DNA of 64,000 nt from Strongylocentrotus purpuratus (Eukaryota > Echinodermata > Echinoidea > Camarodonta > Strongylocentrotidae): the NCBI RefSeq assembly GCF_000002235.5, contig NW_022145609.1, positions 12,678,328 to 12,742,327 on the forward strand, in the 5' to 3' direction. The notes beneath the pieces were generated by a model. It saw only the letters and a list, made by a program, of their open reading frames with translations, searched no databases and was not told the origin of the DNA. Numbering within the stretch: the stretch's first letter is position 1; every line of letters starts with the position of its first letter. Of this stretch, positions 45,571 to 57,892 are shown piece by piece. A program made the translations under genes and the position numbers.

Positions 45571-45801
45571 TCGCGATTGGGCCTGTAGGCCTACTGGGGT
45601 GGGGCGAAGGACCGGAGTTGGCTTCAAGCCATGGGAGTGGGGGGGGGGGTGTTAGGGTTGTAAGACAATGTAAGAACATGTCTAATCTGGGATGAAAATA
45701 GAGTTTCTTCAGAGATGAAAAATGTGTTACCTGAAAATGTGTAAAAACCCTAATATCAATTCAGGCCGCTTGCCCGCTTCTGATACCCCCCCCCCCCCCC
45801 C

Positions 45802-46301
45802 NNNNNNNNNNNNNNNNNNNNNNNNNNNNNNNNNNNNNNNNNNNNNNNNNNNNNNNNNNNNNNNNNNNNNNNNNNNNNNNNNNNNNNNNNNNNNNNNNNN
45901 NNNNNNNNNNNNNNNNNNNNNNNNNNNNNNNNNNNNNNNNNNNNNNNNNNNNNNNNNNNNNNNNNNNNNNNNNNNNNNNNNNNNNNNNNNNNNNNNNNNN
46001 NNNNNNNNNNNNNNNNNNNNNNNNNNNNNNNNNNNNNNNNNNNNNNNNNNNNNNNNNNNNNNNNNNNNNNNNNNNNNNNNNNNNNNNNNNNNNNNNNNNN
46101 NNNNNNNNNNNNNNNNNNNNNNNNNNNNNNNNNNNNNNNNNNNNNNNNNNNNNNNNNNNNNNNNNNNNNNNNNNNNNNNNNNNNNNNNNNNNNNNNNNNN
46201 NNNNNNNNNNNNNNNNNNNNNNNNNNNNNNNNNNNNNNNNNNNNNNNNNNNNNNNNNNNNNNNNNNNNNNNNNNNNNNNNNNNNNNNNNNNNNNNNNNNN
46301 N
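45802..46301. other. Assembly gap, 500 N
   Basis: Exactly 500 N, so probably a placeholder length. It is preceded by a C homopolymer and followed directly by the right end of a hAT-like element. Any frame spanning it is meaningless. Confidence 0.99.
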
Positions 46302-46328
46302 CTTGAAAAAATCCTGCGTACGCCCCTG
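46302..46328. mobile_element. Right terminus of a hAT-like MITE next to the gap
   Basis: CTTGAAAAAATCCTGCGTAC then GCCCCTG matches the right end of the element at 60873-61238. Its left end must lie in the gap. Confidence 0.8.
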
Positions 46329-46767
46329 ATTGTAACCATATGAATAAATATTTAGTACTTGATTGTATACTTGATTTGTTATACATTGTCTTCATTTGAT
46401 TATTTGTTTCTTTTGGCCTTTAATAAATTGACTGCAATGACTTTTTACCATTTGTCATATATTTTCTTAACATCAGGAGATATATGGAAAACAGTAACAT
46501 ATAGATCTTGTGTTCAGTAGAAATATATTTGAAGAAATGACTAAATACAATAAATAACTGTCAAAATCATGTTGGAAAGTTCGTAATTCGTTAAGATTGC
46601 ATCGTGACTTAAAACAAAAAAAAAATGAAAAAAGAAAGAATAATATGAAATGTTCTCGAGTTATAACGTGGATACACAGAAAATATTTTTCTTAACAGTA
46701 TTCATTTTAAGTCTGTCCGAAACCTACACGGTTGATATCTGGAGCAGATTTCGAACTTCTTGGAAAA
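46329..46767. other. AT-rich stretch, nothing recognised
   Basis: No supportable gene or repeat structure. Confidence 0.5.
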
Positions 46768-46937
46768 CAGGGGGTCGTTTCTCGAAGCAGTACGAAGTAG
46801 AAGCAGTACATGTCTAAGCACTTGGACATACCAAAGAATCATATTTTATTAAAAAAAATAACACGCATTTCTAGGGGGGGGGGGGAGGGGGGGTCCTCGA
46901 ATTTAGACCTGTGCCGATTTCGAGAAACTGGTCCCTG
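46768..46937. mobile_element. Short MITE with TTTCTCGAA ends
   Basis: The left end CAGGGGGTCGTTTCTCGAA and the reverse complement of the right end, CAGGGACCAGTTTCTCGAA, match at most positions. About 170 bp, with a G tract near 46875. No target duplication seen. Confidence 0.6.
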
Positions 46938-49596
46938 CTTCATAGAGGACAATGATTTTAAAATGAAGCAAGTTTATTGAGCCTTGTGAAAAATCACTAC
47001 ACCCCCGACGACGCTTTTATACACAACGAACACTATTCGGTTTTACAATCTCAGTGATGGTGACAGACTGATTCAAGGAGCAGAGCAAATCATTCATCAA
47101 ACGCTTTTAAGAATTTTACTCTCCTTCCCTTTAAGTGTTTCCACAGAATCCTCGTCAGACCCACTTTATGTGATTTAAGCACAACGTACATGGTGTATGG
47201 TTTACGAACGCTTGTTTGTAAGTGATAAAATACCTTCCTTTTCCCTAACGCTACTAATTAAAAACTATGCAATGCAAATTATTAATGTTACGTAACAATA
47301 TACTGAATATGTGATTCACTTGAACTTATTTCGTATTATTTATTTCATGACAAACCTTCAAAGATAGTTATATCATTGCATGATCAATCATTTATCGAAA
47401 TGAATATCAAAATAGCAGAGAAGTGGTAATTTCAAAAGCTTTAGGTCACACGATCCTATCATGGTCGGCGCCGATAACCGTCAAATACAATAGGCCATTT
47501 TGGTATTGAAGCAAAATTTAATGCATATGTCTTCGTGAAGTGCCTGAATACTGATATTTCAATCACCTGTGATGATATTGAATTTCAATAGTCAAAAAGC
47601 AAAATGCGTACATGACGTGTTGTTAGGTAGGGAATGGTAATGTTAGTCATACCTGGCAACAATAATGCAGTTCGCGACAACGCGTTCTGACTCGTAAAAA
47701 TTATAACAAATGAATAAAACGATTCGTTTCGAGGCACTTCTCCTAAGACGTATGCATTAGCTGTGGTTAAATACCGAAAATGGTCTATTTCTACAAGGTA
47801 TCTTAAAACCCCTGTAATTTGAACTATACATAGATCCAAATGGCATTTGTTTCAATTATTGCTTCCTGCAAAAGCCCCAACTAGTGGTTGTAGACTCCCA
47901 AATCAACAACTACAGTATTAGGCAACAATTCTAAGCTTATATTATTATAACATTACAGGGTCTATTTGCCAACTATGTATCATAGCATACGTAATAAGCC
48001 AGTTTCGCAATGTAACATAATTCATACTCAAGCGCCTCAATACGAATGATTTCATTCACATAATTATACGTATAATTGTATTTCAATAGTCAGAATGCAA
48101 ACTGCATATATTACGACTTGTTAGGTAGAGCAAGCCATAATGTTTGTCCTACCTAGCAATAACTAATGCATGCAATTTTAATTCTGACTATTTTAGTCAA
48201 AATGGCCATTAGTTGACAACTAGCTCAGTCGGGTTTCATGAATATGGGCTCATTTGACTGATTTTATGCATTCATTTTGAACAAAGTTTCTCTTGTCAAC
48301 TACAAACCCTGTCAGGGGATTACAAAACATAGCATACCTAACGTATGCAATGTGAATTCCATCCAAAGAGATGCAATTGGTCATATAGCGTTCGGATGAA
48401 AAGGATAAAATGGCAGGTAACCAGGGGTTACTGAGCGAAACATGCATAAATTGAAATACATCAGTAAACAGATCCATTCTCGACACATTACGCTTTCACT
48501 GTATTCTGAAAGAGGGGGATGCACTTAAGAAAACAAATTGGTCATGATTGTGTTTTATGTCATCTAATCGCAGAGCTTAGGAGTAGCAGAAGCCCTACAA
48601 TTTGGTGTTACAATTACGTCAGCGTACATCAGTTCGATTGAAAGCTTTTCTATTTTTGACTTTTAATTATTCTCTTATGATAATGTTCCAATGTTGTAAT
48701 TAAAGTACTCTCATTTCAGGAAAATGTCCATGAAGGCTTTTTATGAAATTGCAAGTAAAGACTAAATTTATTTTAAAATGCATTCGATATAATTTGACCA
48801 TTTGGTTTTTAATTGTAAAATGTGCATTAAATATATATACGTGTGTTTGTTAAGGAGACGATATTCGATTTTCCTATAAGATAATGCCAAATAATCATGG
48901 AAATGCGATTTATCCCCCTGCACTGCATGTCATGTGAATTAATCATATATGATTTTCGATTTATTATTTTCCAATACGTCAGTCACAAATCATGAAATTT
49001 TAACTTGGTCACATAAAACCGTAGAAGACAAAGGTGGTCGTCATAAGCAAAGCTGGATCCGACGTAAATTAAGAATAATCCATTAATAACAGAAAGAAGA
49101 ATCAACCATTTTATTCACAATGCCAAGAAAATGTTGAGAATGTTGTCATCGAGGAGAACAAATCACAACGTCATGTATACCGCAGCGGCCCACATTGCTG
49201 TAGTGTTAGCTATGTTTTCCGTAACGAGATCTTTCAGCGTGTATCGTTGTAGGGGGGTAAGCCTGTACCATGATTGCTTTACGTGACTTTCGGTCGGAAT
49301 ACCTAGATATAATGAGGAGGCTAGATGGGTATGTTTCTCAATCTCATGTCAAATGAATATCTGTCCTAACGAAGATTGTGTCGCCGTTTGCCGGTAACGG
49401 AAATTGCGAAAGCAGAAGCATGCCTTCTATTCATAGAGGCTTCCCCTCATTGTGACAATAACATGCAAATACGTAACATGTTTATGTGTCGGTTCTTCGT
49501 TATGCCTGTTTAGTTTATATTCATCTCAATTTCGTCCATACCGTGAGAAGAAGAGGTATATTCTATCAATTAACCAAGTGAAATAGCGACGGTGAA
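46938..49596. other. Gene-free stretch with old internal duplications
   Basis: About 47580-47700 and 48078-48190 share ATTTCAATAGTCA, TTGTTAGGTAG, TAATGTTNGTC and ACCTNGCAA blocks. About 48285-48480 is related to 50345-50500. No gene was recognised. Confidence 0.5.
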
Positions 49597-49892
49597 TCTG
49601 CTGCTACTACTATAGTACTACTTCTGCTTCTGCTGTTTCTACTACTATTACTTCTACTACTACTACTACTACTATACTTCTACTACTACTAACTAATACT
49701 TTTACTACATGTACAACTACTACTGCTGCCGCTGCTACTACTACTCCTGATACAGTACTGCTACTATCATCAATACTACTACTACTAATACTACTGTTGC
49801 TATACTACTACTACTACTTCTATTACTACTATTACTACTACTGCCACAACCACCTCTACTACTACTACTACTACCACTAGGACTACTACTAA
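49597..49892 (+). repeat. TAC/CTA trinucleotide repeat
   Basis: About 290 bp of degenerate (CTA)n with CTG and TTC variants. Confidence 0.95.
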
Positions 49893-50702
49893 AACTAACA
49901 ATTATTCAGTATTGTAACGAATACAAAAATAAATAGTTGGGAAAAGAGAACTTTCTCCTTGTAGCCAAATTTTAACGCTATCAAGTAATGAATGAAAGGT
50001 GTTTAGCCGACAAGTTTTTTTTTCTCTCAAGAGAGTCGCATGGGTATACAGTCTACCGACAACTGTGTAAAACCATGGTAAAACAGTCCAACATTTTGCA
50101 AATTTGCCGAAAGCGCCGCTTTAGAACTTTATAAGATTGATTAGTGTCCATTTTATGTGACAAAATACCTAAAGATGATAGTAAATTAAATGGTCGAACA
50201 CTCGAACTCGCCATAACTCGATATTTATCGGAGTTTTATGCCAAACTTACGTACATAAATAACTAACAACCGTCCGTTCAATCTGAGTTATCATCAACAG
50301 ACCTGTCTTCTAATTTCATGCATATTCTTTTAACAGAAGTCTTTCTTTACAACTACAAAGCTTGAAGATAGCCCGACATAGCAACACCTAATGTATGCCG
50401 ATTGGATTCCATGCATAGGGATGGCATTATTACAAGCAGGTGAATAAAGATTATCAAAGAGAAACACGCATAAATTTAAATACATTAGTAAACTGGTCTA
50501 CCAATGGCCTGGTACAAGAAAGCATGCATAAAAACGACTTGAATACTCTCAGCTGATAAGCTTTGTGTTTTGGATCTGACTGTTTACAATAAGGAGGTTA
50601 CACGAGACCTGATTATGCCAATGAGGTCACGAAGCCATACTTGAAGGCGAGTAAATTCTTTTTATTATAAAGATACCTCGCGACTCACCAAGAAAAGTTT
50701 AA
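49893..50702. other. AT-rich stretch with a duplicated block
   Basis: 50345-50500 is a diverged copy of 48285-48480 (ACAACTACAAA, ACCTAATGTATGC, ATTCCATGCATAG, CATAAATTTAAATACATTAG). No gene was seen. Confidence 0.5.
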
Positions 50703-50896
50703 AGGGCCCATGTCACAAGGGGAATGAGATCTGGAGGTTTTGGGAGTGGAGCTTAGCAAGTTTGAAAAACAAATATTTCAAAAAAATATTTAAAAATCTC
50801 ACGAAACAAATTTAGAAGTTTACATTTCAAAATATGAGATGTATGCAAGACTGCACACCAACTGGAATTCACTTGTATTTCGATGTCATGGGCCCT
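50703..50896. mobile_element. MITE with TTAA target duplication
   Basis: Ends AGGGCCCATGTCAC and, reverse-complemented, AGGGCCCATGACATC, flanked by TTAA at 50699-50702 and 50897-50900. It is 194 bp with no coding. TTAA duplication is a hallmark of piggyBac and Kolobok elements; which applies is not decided. Confidence 0.85.
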
Positions 50897-50900
50897 TTAA

Positions 50901-52524
50901 ACCGAAGATAACAATGACATCAACACTTTTCGCGAGGATAATGAGTCTATAGTTGTTAAAAAAAAATTAAACAATAATAATAATAATTGTCCCTCTTGAC
51001 TGATACCTATCGAACAAACACCTGGACACAATCTTTTTATAGCCTTATAGATTTAAAATTTGTGAAAAAACCTGAATAGAACGTTCTCTCCTCCCCCTAA
51101 CCCCATTTCTCTTCTTTTGGAGTCTTCCTACCTAACCTAGTGTTTCTAGCTGAGTGACACTAAGCTTATGCTGTACATAAACTTGAATATGTTGATCCCT
51201 GCTTAACATTGTTTTCCTCTCTCCCCAAACTAAATTTCGGTCGGTCTTTACAAGGTGTTTTCGGGGCTTCAGAATTTGGAGCCAATTCAATGATTCATAC
51301 AACCCGCTGGGGATAGCGTCCCACTTGCTTTACTTTCCAAAGGCAACACAGAGACTACTCACTAAAAAACGAAATAGTACATACATTAGTTTTGTTTTAA
51401 AATCCGGTAACAATCCACCTATTGACACGAATAATTATTTTGTTCATCCACACACTGGACTTGATAACTCGTAAAGCAACGGCACTAGTCATAATTATGT
51501 TTATCACATGGCGATCAATTGCAATTTGGATCGAACTTTACATCTTTAAACATTTACACAGCTATTGTCTCATATTTTACTTCCTAAAAAGCACAAAACA
51601 ACAATGATAATTTCAACCCTACCTTCCAATATGAAATCCTCAAAAATGAGGGCACGATAACACCATAGAACCACCAGATAAAACCAACTATTTTGAGAAT
51701 AAAGCAAGCCGAGATTCAGTTGTCAAACTCAACGTCAAATTACAGCGAATGATCCACTTTCGTAATGAATGTTTGAGGCTGCAGGCGTATCATATGTATA
51801 CGTGAAACACGGTGAGTGAGTTTGCAAGCGGGACAGTGGTTGGCGAACACCGGACGCATTTTTATTGGACACTTGACGACGTAATACAATGTATATTTTG
51901 AGGAGAGAAGAGGACCGTCTTCCGAATTCCAGTTTGCAGGCGAGGTATCGTTTACACCGACAAACTCGTGTTCCGTGCTCAAGTGTGTTCCTTGAATAAT
52001 GATCGGGGCTCATTAGGAATTCACGGCCTCTATAGCTGGGTACAATGCACAGTCTGCATGAATATGTCTGCAATGAAATCCAAATAATTGCGTGCACGCC
52101 AAGCACTTGGTATTGTTGAAAGTGAAGTCGTCAAACGTTTTTCTGCTTAAAGGAAAAGACGGTGATGCGGTTTATATAATTTTGTACGGGGAAAGCGAAA
52201 CGGCATCAATTTGTTCTTCTACTATTTGTTATGGCATTTAGAATCAATCGTAGTATTAATCTTTCCTGAAGATAAATTCCTATAAATATTATGCGGTTAC
52301 AAAGTGAAGGGAAACGTGTTGTATTCAACAACGGGAATATAAACAAAACTGTCGGAAATGTGTTTCCGTACTGTACGAGTGACATTTGTATCTCACTTTG
52401 ACATTAAACACGTCTGGCATAAAGGTTAAGAAATGCTCAAACCTCACTCTTTTCCCTTACACACTCGATATTGCATTGTTACTAACCGAACTATTCAGCG
52501 TAGTTCGGGCCTAGAGTGGATTCC
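50901..52524. other. Gene-free stretch, nothing recognised
   Basis: AT-rich. A 123-codon minus frame at 51735-52106 has no recognisable domain and no splice or family support. Confidence 0.5.
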
Positions 52525-52530
52525 CAAGGA

Positions 52531-52905
52531 GGGGGGGGGGGGGGGGGGGGGGGGTGGAAGAAAGGAGGAAAGGAGAGGGAAGGGAAGGAAGCATGAAAGG
52601 AGGAGGGGGTGGAGGAGAAAAGGATGGGGAGAGGGAAGCGGAGATGTAGGGAGTGAGGGAAGACGGTATCAGGGAGGAAGGGAGGAAAGACGGTATCAGG
52701 GAGAAAGGGAGGAAGAGGAGGAGGGGATGGAGGGAGAAAGGTAGGGAGAAAATAAGGGAGAAAGGGAGGAAGAAAGGGAGTGAGAAATGGAGGGAGAAAG
52801 GGAGGGAGAAAGGGAGGGGGAAAGGGAGGGAGGAAGGGAGAAAGGGGAGAGAAGGAGAAAGGGAAGGAGGAAGGAAGGGAGGAAGGGAAGGAGGAATATA
52901 ATGTT
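52531..52905 (+). repeat. Polypurine tract with a 24-base G run
   Basis: G24 at 52531-52554 is followed by about 350 bp of almost pure purine built of GGGAGAAAGGGAGGAAG-type repeats of 12-16 bp. This composition is able to form triplex or quadruplex DNA. The proline/serine-rich frames opposite are artefacts. Confidence 0.95.
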
Positions 52906-54212
52906 GCATGAATGAGATAGAACGTTACAATGTACATATTCATTAAGGGTCCAATACTTTACAAGCCCTATTTTTGAATTATTTTCGCCTTTGCAAACAT
53001 TATCAACAAGGATTAAGTCTACTAATCTATCCTACGGTACAGCAGCGATACCTTGTTACTTCCTCTATATTCAATACACGTTGGTCTTTCTATCAGAAAA
53101 GAAATATATATACTTGAAACAACAGTCAAAGAAACCCAAAGATTCTGAAACCCCTCTACTTAATACACACCCGAAACAAACTTTCGAGGCCTCTTCAGTG
53201 CATTATCATGATGACGCAATATTGCTTCCAGCTTTCAGGTGCTACAAATTCTTCCTGAGTTCTAAATAGAGGATCATGTCGTCATAACGTTCTACACCTG
53301 TATTATTCTCACAGCGAATTGAAAAGATGATCAGAGTTTTTGAAGACTTACAATCGATGTTCGTGTCAGTATTCCATAAAAAAATATATCAATGTGTAAT
53401 GAAGACATTGTGAAAAAAAATAAATGAGAGTAAATCTTCACTTTCCTTTCATAAAATTAACAGCATCGCATGAGAAATTAGCCGTATTGATAACATGTCA
53501 TCACAATTTTTCAACCCAAATCCAAGGCTTCATGTCGGAATCTAACCTACATATACGGGTTCCTAAAATAAGAATGCCAGTTGATCATTCTCATTTTACA
53601 TTGATTAAAATATAGGAATCCTGCCCCGAAGGTAGAACTATTAGGTATGAATAATTGGTGGAAACAAAACTGACGAGGCATGAAGCGATCAACGTTTTTG
53701 TTACTTAAATTCCTGTACTTAACTTGTTTTACTTGTTTAATTTTGATAACGACATAGGATGAATAATTGGATATCAATATTTAATTTTGCCTCTTGGGGA
53801 TTGAATAAGGCAAGTCCTTTCCAGATTTAGGAGGAAAAACAAAAGGAAACAACGCGTACTATACAATACACCGTTTGACCTATAAGGGAAACCGGCTGCA
53901 TTGTCAGATAAGGTATACCAAGGAGGAGGGGGAGTGACGCATTGAGATAAAATTGAATTTTAGAACTTATCAGTGACCCAAAGTGAAGTATGCAGGAGCT
54001 TCGATTGTGTAGAAGCAAGATCGGAGAAATTAGGAATATAATGACCACGGAATATACTGCTTTGATTGTTTTCTTATTTAGAAGATGCAAAAGGGAGGAT
54101 TTTCCCTTGTCCCCCTTCTTCTCCCCAGTCAATCAATGATAGCCCGGAGACACTCCGATCAAAGACAGGTGAAAAATGCAATTTACTTTAGAGAGCCTCG
54201 GTACGTAGAGAC
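52906..54212. other. AT-rich stretch, nothing recognised
   Basis: No supportable gene, RNA or repeat. Confidence 0.5.
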
Positions 54213-54867
54213 GAACCCGTGCGTGTAATGTTTCCTAAAGCTAAGCATGGTAGAGATGCCAAAGTAGAACTCCAGAGAAAGGGTTGGGGGTAGAAGAGTG
54301 TGAGAGAGAAAGGGAGACAAAGAGATGGAGGGATGGGAGAGAGAGAGAGAGAGAGAGAAATCGTTTGTGTAATGTTTCCTGAGGGTAGAGATGCTAGAGT
54401 TGAGCTCGACAAAGAAGAGTAAAGGAAAAGAGAGAGAAAGGATAGAGAGGAGGGAGAGAGAGAGATTTTTTTTTTTTTTTGGGGGGGGGGGAACTTAAGG
54501 AGTAACGAACGAGAGCAAATAAGACAGAAGAAGAGAAGAGGGACAGAGAGAGAAACAGGGAGAGAGAGAGAGAGAGAGAGAGAAAGAAAATAAGGTTGAA
54601 GGGGATGGTTAATGATTTTCCAGAGGTAGGTGCGGGGAAAGATGCTATAGCAAAGTTTGTTATGAAGCAAAAAGTGACAAGGAGAAAGAGATGGAGGAAG
54701 AGGGACGAGAGAGAAAGTTCATGTAAGTGATAAGGGTAGAGGGGGTCAACGCTGGAAGAAATACAGCAATATGATAAGGTTTCTTGAAGTAAGACATGGA
54801 AGTAATGCGAGAGCGAGGTTAGAGATAGAGGAGAAGGAAAGAGAGTGGAACGGAAGTAAAGAAAGAG

Positions 54868-54910
<43 letters not shown>
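54213..54910 (+). repeat. Diverged GA-rich tandem repeat, about four units
   Basis: Units begin with a GTAATGTTTCCTNNAG-like block followed by GGTAGAGATGCNANAG and a (GA)n tract, near 54215, 54367, 54607 and 54773. Spacing is 150-240 bp because the GA tracts differ. A T16/G11 junction lies near 54468-54491. The serine/leucine-rich frames opposite are artefacts. Confidence 0.75.
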
Positions 54911-54912
<2 letters not shown>

Positions 54913-57727
54913 GATGCATAGAGTAGGAATAAGGAAGAGGATGAGACAAGGGCAATCGCTGAAAGAAGAAAAGCCAGAAGATGAGGATATCACTGTACAT
55001 CTACATCAACGGATGTGCATGAGGAGGAGTATTAACACCGAAAGACAAAACAGACGGACTTCGAAGAGAACTGTCGCTCTAAAAACAGGAGAGGCACACG
55101 TATAACAGTCTGAGCTTATACCCCATGAGATCACGTGACCATAAATTAAATGTTACGATGGAAATGTTTGGGACTTGTATATCAGCGTTAAATGACACAG
55201 AGTGTTTTCATATCTTCTGAAGACAACAATCTCTGAGCATGTATAGCCCATGCAAATCATTAATAATTTCCATACAGTAGTATGCTACAAAATAATTTTT
55301 CTCCTATCCCATACTCAAACGTGGTTGAAAAACCCAGTAATTATATCAAAAAAAGAAACCCTGTTTTAAAAAGTTCGATGCTTTCATATCTTCCCAAGAC
55401 AGCAGTCTCGTGGAAGAACTAAGTGTGAAACAGAATCAGGTTCTTTGTAGTAATATAGTACGGGAAAATGTAGAATAATTATTTACATTACTTTAATAAG
55501 GTTGAAAAAAGTGTACGAGGGCTTGTAGCAAAAACATTTTCTGATTTCTGTTTTTAAATTTGTTTAATATTTTCGTTAGACAGGAACTCTCTACGGTAAG
55601 ATGCTACAATTAATGATCTCCTTACCCCTACATGGAATGAATCAGAAGGACAACATTGTGAAATAATGATATACAGGTTTAGTAGGCCCTTTAACTGATC
55701 TATGATCCATCCAACGGACCAAGAGGGATACATTTTAAAAATCATTAAAGCGGTAGCACTGTTTACGTGAGTTGAGACTGATAGCACCTATTATATATTT
55801 ACCGGACTTAAGTCTTCAATGGATTGGCTAAATCTATGTTGACTTGGGTCTACGAGGCATCGAAACGGCGTTAAGGCAGAAGAAGGATTGACATTATGAA
55901 ATAAGGCGCTTTAACTTTATGAAAAACACAACCAATAAAGCTTTTGGCCTTTCTAGCTGTCTCCGCATTCATATGACATTTGTGTTGTTGTTGTTGTATT
56001 CTAGTGTAAAGGTTTTTACAGCCATATGAGACCAATTTCTTAAATTCTTATACGCTATTCATTGCGTTAGTACTATCCCATGCTCAATAAAGGAAGGACT
56101 ATACAGGTAATGATATAATCTCAATGCCTCATTCTAGCCGGATAATGACATGCTAAAGAGATTAACGTGTTCCTCCCATGCAGCATGTTGCCCTCAGTGC
56201 ATTCAATCAATAAACACGCTCTGTTCCATTAATCTGCAGAGTTAATTAGGTTCCGGTGAAAAGATATGAGTAATGATCTATTCTGCACGTGGGTAACCTC
56301 GAAAGCCTCCCAAATATATCCTTGTAATAGGAAGCATAAAGAGCTGTAATGACTAGTCAGGTAATGCTATAATTATAGTTGTTTTATATGAACACTTATC
56401 TTGTTATCTGCAATACACGCGCAACATTCTGTCTAAATTTAGCAGCGCACAACATTGAGAGCGACTGCACGCTAAACTGTTTATCATATTCATGTGAAGT
56501 ATCGAACCAGAGATGGAAATCGATTTCCAGGCAACAATCAGCAAATTTGGACCTCAGATGAGAAACACAAACCAGGCAAATAAAATGTGTACACTATGGA
56601 ATAAAGTTTCCACATAAGAATATATTAAAGGTAAAAAAGAAAAGGCTATTTGCATACTCTATATGCCAAGACTCATAATGTATATTTGCTCGTCAACAAG
56701 GTAGTCGACACGAATAGAAGAGATTTCCTCGTGTATTTATAGATGTGGAGATTAAAGGAAAAATAGTAAAAGCAAGCTAGTGGAAGGTTAAGAAAGAATT
56801 TTACGTGTAAACATTTTCACATGAATAAGCTGAAAGAAAGTGCAACAAATACAGAGGAAAGGATTAAACGTGGATCTCAGATGGAGAAATTTGAAGTAGA
56901 GAAAGAAACAAACGAAGGAGAAAGTGATTCGACTGGGCATTATGAAATGATCAGGAGTAAAAGCAAGCAACAAATGCAATGAAGCGTAGGAGGGGGGGGG
57001 GGGCACAACCGATTGGTAGTACGATTATTGCTTGGTGCCTTTGATATCGAGGTGGCTGTATGATTGATTGTAGCAAGGGGCATTATGTTAATGGCATTGA
57101 GACATGCGAAACACCTGCGCTATACCGGCACTATTTCCAATATAAGCCGCGAGCACCAAAGTCGTCTCCCTGGGCCTTGTCACACCTTAACGATCACGAT
57201 CACGATAAAATAGGTGTCTGTATCGGCTCGGAGAAGGTATACCCGCTAGCACATGTAACAAATGGACCTAAATATCCACAGATCTTTTACACATCGATAA
57301 GTCTCACTGTGCATTTTGGAATAATCACTGCCAAAGTCATGAATGTACTTCATGAATATGTTTTGTTTCAGAAGAATACTTCGAACTGTGTATCGCAGAA
57401 TGTCACGTCGGTGCATATCAAATGAATAATTATTACATTTCTTTCACGAGGCGTATCTTGTATGCACCTTGGTAGGTTGACTATTTTGGTACAAATGACC
57501 TTTGTCTGTCCATGCACAGATTATATCTACGAACTGGTTTGATCGATCATTAGCATAAGTCGGTCAGGAGCATCGAGATGATATCAAATACTCATTTTAC
57601 ATGGACCGCTTTCATAATTAGAGACCTCATAATTAGTAACGCACCGGCGGGTTGGGTCTAGACCAAGATTATAGTGAGAGATCATTGATCTGCAATTTAA
57701 TTAAATATTGTTGTACCATAAACAGTT
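54911..57727. other. Gene-free stretch, nothing recognised
   Basis: AT-rich. A G tract lies at about 56991. A 121-codon frame at 57060-57425 matches no family that I know and has no supporting context. Confidence 0.5.
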
Positions 57728-57854
57728 AGAGAGAGAGAGATCGGGAAAGAAGGAGAGACAAGGACATGTATTAATATAATTATGGAAAAACAAAGAGGAA
57801 GAGAGGGAGAGAGAGAGAGAGAGACAGACAGAGAGAGAGTGAGAGGGAGAGGGA

Positions 57855-57886
<32 letters not shown>

Positions 57887-57892
57887 TCGGAG
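57728..57892 (+). repeat. GA microsatellite
   Basis: (GA)n interrupted by GGGAGAGGGAGA and a short unique segment at about 57745-57795. Confidence 0.93.

Noticed and set aside
45722-46395. Long frames across the N gap
   Set aside because: They consist of undetermined bases.
51735-52106. 123-codon minus frame
   Set aside because: No domain, no supporting neighbours, composition like the surrounding DNA.
57060-57425. 121-codon plus frame
   Set aside because: No recognised motif; length is within chance for a window this size.
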